Of a DNA stretch of 61,848 nt, positions 58,455 to 61,848 are shown piece by piece (position 1 is the first letter of the stretch; each line of letters opens with the position of its first letter). A program made the translations under genes and the position numbers. This stretch comes from Oscillospiraceae bacterium (GTDB lineage Bacteria; Bacillota; Clostridia; Oscillospirales; Acutalibacteraceae), in NCBI GenBank assembly GCA_015065865.1, contig SVPM01000005.1, positions 1-61,848 of the forward strand. Reading direction: 5' to 3'. The notes beneath the pieces were generated by a model that ran no database searches, had not been told where the DNA came from, and worked only from the letters and a program-made list of their open reading frames with translations.

Positions 58455-58844
58455 GTGACAAGACGTGAGGCCAGAGAACTGGCGTTTATTTTGCTGTTTG
58501 AAAAAATGTTCACGGAGGCTCCGATGTCTGAAATTTTGGAGGATGCCCGTGAAGCGCGCGACGTGGAGGTGGATGCGTTTGCTTCCCGTTTGGCGGTGGG
58601 CGCGGCAGATAAATTGGACGAACTGGATGCCGCTATTACCCCTGCGTTACATAACTGGAGTCGCGATCGCCTTTCGCGGGTGGCTCTCACCGTGTTGCGT
58701 TTGGCGGTGCACGAAATGCAGACCGAAACGGACAACCCCGTCAGCGTTGTGATCAACGAAGCGGTCGAACTTGCGAAGAAATACGGCGGTGCGGAGGATG
58801 CCTCGTTTGTGAACGGCGTGCTCGGTACGTTGGCGCGCACATGA
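58455..58844 (+). CDS. nusB: Transcription antitermination factor NusB
   Basis: This 129-aa all-helical RNA-binding protein acts with NusE in rRNA antitermination. TRREARELAFILLFEKMF is the conserved Arg-rich N-terminus, and NPVSVVINEAVELAKKYGGA plus FVNGVLGTLA the C-terminal signature. The start is GTG 58455 after AAAGGTGG. Its stop overlaps the next gene by 4 nt. Confidence 0.95.
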   Translation: MTRREARELAFILLFEKMFTEAPMSEILEDAREARDVEVDAFASRLAVGAADKLDELDAAITPALHNWSRDRLSRVALTVLRLAVHEMQTETDNPVSVVINEAVELAKKYGGAEDASFVNGVLGTLART

Positions 58845-59773
58845 GCAGCACGGTCTGCTTAGGGCTGGATACCAGCAATTACACCACGTCGCTCGCATTG
58901 TACCGCGCAGCGAACAATACGGTTTGTCAGCAAAAACGATTGCTCCCCGTAAAAGAGGGAGAACGCGGACTGCGCCAAAGCGACGCCTTGTTTCACCATA
59001 CCTGCCGGCTGCCGGAGTTGATGGAGGCGTTGGCACCGCGTGAAGTCACGTGCGTTGCGGTGTCCGATCGTCCGCGTGAGACGGAAGGCTCATATATGCC
59101 TTGCTTTTTGGCGGGCGTTGCGGCGGCACGGCAGATCGCAACCGTGCTTCAAGTGCCGCTTTATACGTTTACTCATCAGCAAGGTCACGTGGCGGCGGCA
59201 GTGTACGGTGCCGCGTGTCCCGCCTTGTTTGAACAGCGGTTTTTGGCGTTTCACGTGTCGGGTGGTACGACCGATGCCCTGTTGGTGGAACCGCATCCCG
59301 AAACGGTTATCACCTGTCGTCAGGTGGCGGGTTCGCTGGATCTAAAAGCGGGACAACTTATTGATCGCATCGGTGTGGCAATGGGATTGTCTTTTCCCGC
59401 CGGCCCCGCACTGGAACAGTTGGCACTTGCCGCGGAGGGGATGTATTCCCCGAGACCGTCGATGGAAGGGGCAGACTGCCATTTGTCGGGGGCTGAAAAT
59501 CAATGCCGTGCACGGTTGGAAAAAGGAGTACCGCGCGAAGAAGTGGCACGCTTTTGCTTGGATCACGTGCGTGTGGCATTGGAGGAGATGACCGCCCGCT
59601 TGCTTTCGGAATACGGTGATTTGCCCGTATTGTATGCAGGCGGCGTTATGAGTAATTCGATTTTGAAAGAGGCGCTGGGCGCACGGTTTGGCGGCTTGTT
59701 TGCTCCGCCGATACTGTCGGCAGACAATGCGGCCGGTATTGCCTTGTTGGGAGCGATGAAGGAGGGGTTGTGA
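58841..59773 (+). CDS. TsaD-like M22-family protein (paralogue)
   Basis: This 310-aa protein has the ASKHA fold of TsaD/Kae1: LGLDTSNYTTSLAL, VAVSDRPRETEGSYMPCFL, FHVSGGTTDALLVE, VLYAGGVMSNSILKEAL. Genuine TsaD makes the t6A37 tRNA modification and has a HMEGH metal motif; here it is THQQGHVAA, so both histidines remain but the motif is altered and the protein is shorter. Many clostridia encode such a second copy beside nusB/xseA; its role is not known. Confidence 0.83.
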   Translation: MSSTVCLGLDTSNYTTSLALYRAANNTVCQQKRLLPVKEGERGLRQSDALFHHTCRLPELMEALAPREVTCVAVSDRPRETEGSYMPCFLAGVAAARQIATVLQVPLYTFTHQQGHVAAAVYGAACPALFEQRFLAFHVSGGTTDALLVEPHPETVITCRQVAGSLDLKAGQLIDRIGVAMGLSFPAGPALEQLALAAEGMYSPRPSMEGADCHLSGAENQCRARLEKGVPREEVARFCLDHVRVALEEMTARLLSEYGDLPVLYAGGVMSNSILKEALGARFGGLFAPPILSADNAAGIALLGAMKEGL

Positions 59774-59774
59774 T

Positions 59775-60989
59775 ATGACGGTAATTACTGTCAGTCAATT
59801 GAACACCTACGTTCGCTCCGTTTTGGAAAGCGATCCGCACCTTTCCACCGTATATGTGAGCGGTGAGATATCCAATTTCACCAATCACTACCGTTCGGGG
59901 CATCTGTATATGTCTTTGAAGGATGAAGGAGCGGTGGTGCGCGCGGTGATGTTCCGCGGTAGTGCTTCTAAACTGCGGTTTGAACCGCAAAACGGCATGA
60001 AAGTGATCGTGCGTGCTAAGGTGTCGTTGTATGACCGCGACGGTGCGTACCAGATATATATTGACGATATGCAACCCGACGGCGTGGGCGCTCTGCAGGT
60101 GGCGTTTGAACAGTTAAAAGCGCGACTTGCACAAGAAGGCCTGTTTGATGAAAGACGCAAACGGCCGTTGCCGCCGTACCCTGCACGGGTGGGGGTCATT
60201 ACTTCGTCCACAGGTGCGGCCGTGCGGGACATCATCAACGTGCTCGGCCGCCGTTATCCGCTTGCCGAGATCGTGTTGATGCCCGTATTGGTGCAAGGAG
60301 ACGGCGCGCCTTCACAACTGGTGGAGGCGCTGGAGAAACTGAATCGACTGCGTGCGGCAGACGTTATTATTATCGGCCGCGGCGGCGGTTCGATCGAGGA
60401 TCTGTGGGCGTTTAACGATGAACGTGTTGCTCGTGCGGTGGCGGCATCCGCCATTCCCGTGATTTCTGCCGTAGGCCACGAAACGGATTTTACCATTTGC
60501 GATTTCGTTGCCGATCTGCGTGCGCCGACACCGTCGGCGGCGGCGGAGTTGGCGGTGCCCGATCGGCAGCAACTGCTTGCGTTGCTGAAACAGCGCCGCT
60601 GGACGTTGCAACGCGACGTGCAACATACGATCGAGCGAGAATCCAAACGTTTGGCGGTACTCAAAGAAAAGCGCTGCCTTTCAACACCGCTGTTTTTAGT
60701 GGAAGAACAAGGCGTGCGGTTGGATTATTTGACGCGAGCGCTGGCTTCGGCGGGTACGCTGGCGTTGCGGGAAGCAGATAAACAGTTGTCTGCATACAGC
60801 GCGAAATTGGATGCGCTCAGCCCCTTGAAAGTGCTTTCTCGCGGATATGCCATGGCGTTGCGGGAAGGACAGCCGCTGACCACGGTGGAACAAGTTGCCG
60901 TTGGCGAAACGGTAAAAATACGACTGGCGGACGGACGATTGGATTGCACTGTGACCGACCGAACCGTAGAGAAAAAGGAGAATGTTTGA
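59775..60989 (+). CDS. xseA: Exodeoxyribonuclease VII large subunit
   Basis: This 404-aa single-strand-specific exonuclease subunit has an N-terminal OB fold (VYVSGEISNFTNHYRSGHLY), a catalytic domain with PARVGVITSSTGAAVRDI, IIGRGGGSIEDLWAFNDE and SAVGHETDFTICDFVAD, and a coiled-coil tail with LSPLKVLSRGYA. It starts 1 nt after the TsaD-like gene and overlaps xseB by one base. Confidence 0.96.
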   Translation: MTVITVSQLNTYVRSVLESDPHLSTVYVSGEISNFTNHYRSGHLYMSLKDEGAVVRAVMFRGSASKLRFEPQNGMKVIVRAKVSLYDRDGAYQIYIDDMQPDGVGALQVAFEQLKARLAQEGLFDERRKRPLPPYPARVGVITSSTGAAVRDIINVLGRRYPLAEIVLMPVLVQGDGAPSQLVEALEKLNRLRAADVIIIGRGGGSIEDLWAFNDERVARAVAASAIPVISAVGHETDFTICDFVADLRAPTPSAAAELAVPDRQQLLALLKQRRWTLQRDVQHTIERESKRLAVLKEKRCLSTPLFLVEEQGVRLDYLTRALASAGTLALREADKQLSAYSAKLDALSPLKVLSRGYAMALREGQPLTTVEQVAVGETVKIRLADGRLDCTVTDRTVEKKENV

Positions 60990-61216
60990 TGGCAACGGAA
61001 TGGACGTTTGAAAAAGCAATGGCACGGCTGGAACAGATCGTGGCGGCCCTTGAAAGCGGCCGTTGCCCGCTCGATGATTCTATGAAATTGTTTGAGGAAG
61101 GCACGCGTTTGACGGCGTATTGTGCCAAACAATTGCAGGAAGCGGAACAAAAGATCGTGAAGTTAAGTGCACCGTCGGAAACGGATGGTACCGCGGTGAG
61201 CGAAGCGGAGGGATAA
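60989..61216 (+). CDS. xseB: Exodeoxyribonuclease VII small subunit
   Basis: This 75-aa protein has the conserved helical hairpin FEKAMARLEQIVAALESGRC and DDSMKLFEEGTRLTAYCAKQ of XseB, which binds several copies per large subunit. ATG 60989 lies 8 nt after AAAAAGGAG. ispA follows after 5 nt. Confidence 0.95.
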   Translation: MATEWTFEKAMARLEQIVAALESGRCPLDDSMKLFEEGTRLTAYCAKQLQEAEQKIVKLSAPSETDGTAVSEAEG

Positions 61217-61221
61217 GGTTT

Positions 61222-61848
61222 ATGTATTCCAAAGAGATGCAACAGCATTTGGCAACCGTCGAGACGGCACTTTCACAATGGCTTCCCGATTCGAATGCGG
61301 ATTACACACCGGTTCCCGAGGCTATGATCTATGCTTGCACGGCGGGCGGTAAACGACTGCGTCCCGTGTTGGTGATGGAGTTCTGCCGCGTGTGCGGCGG
61401 AGCTCCTGCGACAGCGGTGCCCTTTGCCTGTGCGATCGAGATGATACACAGTTATTCGCTGGTACACGATGATTTGCCGTGTATGGATAACAGTCCGTTG
61501 CGCCGCGGGAAACCGTCTGTGCACGCAGCATACGGCGAAACGATGGCGTTGCTGACAGGGGACGCTTTGCTTAATCGTGCATTTGAAACGATGCTTTCGC
61601 CGGCCGCACGCACGGCCGTTTCGGCAGAGGCGGCGATTGCTGCCGCCTTTGAGTTGGCAGAGGCGGCCGGTATCCACGGTATGATCGGCGGTCAGGTTAT
61701 GGACCTTCGCTCGGAAGGACAACTGCTGGATATGGATGCGCTCGTTACGCTGCAGGCGGGAAAAACGGCGGCACTTATTCGTGCGGCGTGTTGTATGGGT
61801 GCGTTGTTGGCACAGGCTGATGAACGTCAAAAAGCAGCGGCCAGATCG
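61222..61848 (+). CDS. ispA: Polyprenyl (farnesyl) diphosphate synthase, 3' end missing
   Basis: The window ends after 209 codons, so the gene is partial. The start is ATG 61222 after GGAGGG. The head-to-tail prenyltransferase motifs are visible: TAGGKRLRPVL, the first Asp-rich motif LVHDDLPCMDNSPLRRGKP, TGDALLNRAFE and GMIGGQVMDLRSEG. It condenses isopentenyl and dimethylallyl diphosphate units from the MEP pathway (ispDF at 35924). The nusB-xseAB-ispA order is conserved in clostridia. Confidence 0.95.
   Translation, partial: MYSKEMQQHLATVETALSQWLPDSNADYTPVPEAMIYACTAGGKRLRPVLVMEFCRVCGGAPATAVPFACAIEMIHSYSLVHDDLPCMDNSPLRRGKPSVHAAYGETMALLTGDALLNRAFETMLSPAARTAVSAEAAIAAAFELAEAAGIHGMIGGQVMDLRSEGQLLDMDALVTLQAGKTAALIRAACCMGALLAQADERQKAAARS

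Overview
The window reads as chromosome of a fermentative, spore-forming, hydrogen-producing clostridium, most like Oscillospiraceae/Ruminococcaceae. That placement is inferred from gene content: Spo0A, a complete spoIIIAA-AH operon, SpmA/SpmB, YunB and a TepA-like protease next to an FtsK/SpoIIIE translocase; an electron-bifurcating [FeFe]-hydrogenase; diaminopimelate dehydrogenase; and paired chromate-transport half proteins. Genes are densely packed, with many 4-nt start/stop overlaps, non-ATG starts and clear intrinsic terminators. I see no rRNA, CRISPR array, transposase or prophage.

Layout. 1-320: tRNA-Pro(GGG) with its promoter and terminator. 336-7028 (minus): seven-gene operon of a TPR protein, MetAA, a ZIP metal transporter, two ChrA halves, a nitrilase-family amidase and an aldo/keto reductase. 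7162-10826 (plus): ComEA-like protein, then a three-gene biotin-dependent carboxyl-transfer set. 10921-12472: structured leader with two tandem terminators ahead of azlC-azlD and an MGMT-family gene. 12504-13202 (minus): HAD phosphatase. 13441-21650 (plus): HndABCD-type hydrogenase operon with six putative signalling genes (two DRTGG proteins, two GHKL ATPases, a PHP protein, a sensory-type [FeFe]-hydrogenase) between hndA and hndB. 21800-21950: hairpin-rich MITE-like repeat.

22111-29770: histidine phosphatase, XRE regulator, membrane protein, radical SAM/cca/DUF4364 operon, FMN riboswitch with ribU, and a GH13 enzyme. 29816-38755: TepA, FtsK/SpoIIIE, YgiQ, ComEC-like MBL protein, DUF3006, IspDF, an esterase, DUF896 and a lipoprotein. 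38988-41717: spo0A, a beta-CASP metallo-hydrolase and an HMA protein. 41773-47232 (minus): S24 repressor, GlgB, OPA-type transporter, secreted nuclease and a small protein. 47310-47660: tandem duplication abutting tRNA-Leu(GAG). 47786-49115 (minus): Ddh and an AbrB-like regulator. 49239-61848 (plus): spmAB, yunB, ligA, spoIIIAA-AH, asp23, nusB, a TsaD-like gene, xseA, xseB and the start of ispA, which runs off the end.

The most interesting parts are the sensory cassette inside the hydrogenase operon, the soluble transcarboxylase-like set without a membrane decarboxylase, a 58-bp element present at two distant sites, the repeated operator in the spo0A promoter, and the structured azlC leader. 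Functions rest on motifs and family knowledge read by eye; no database search was run.
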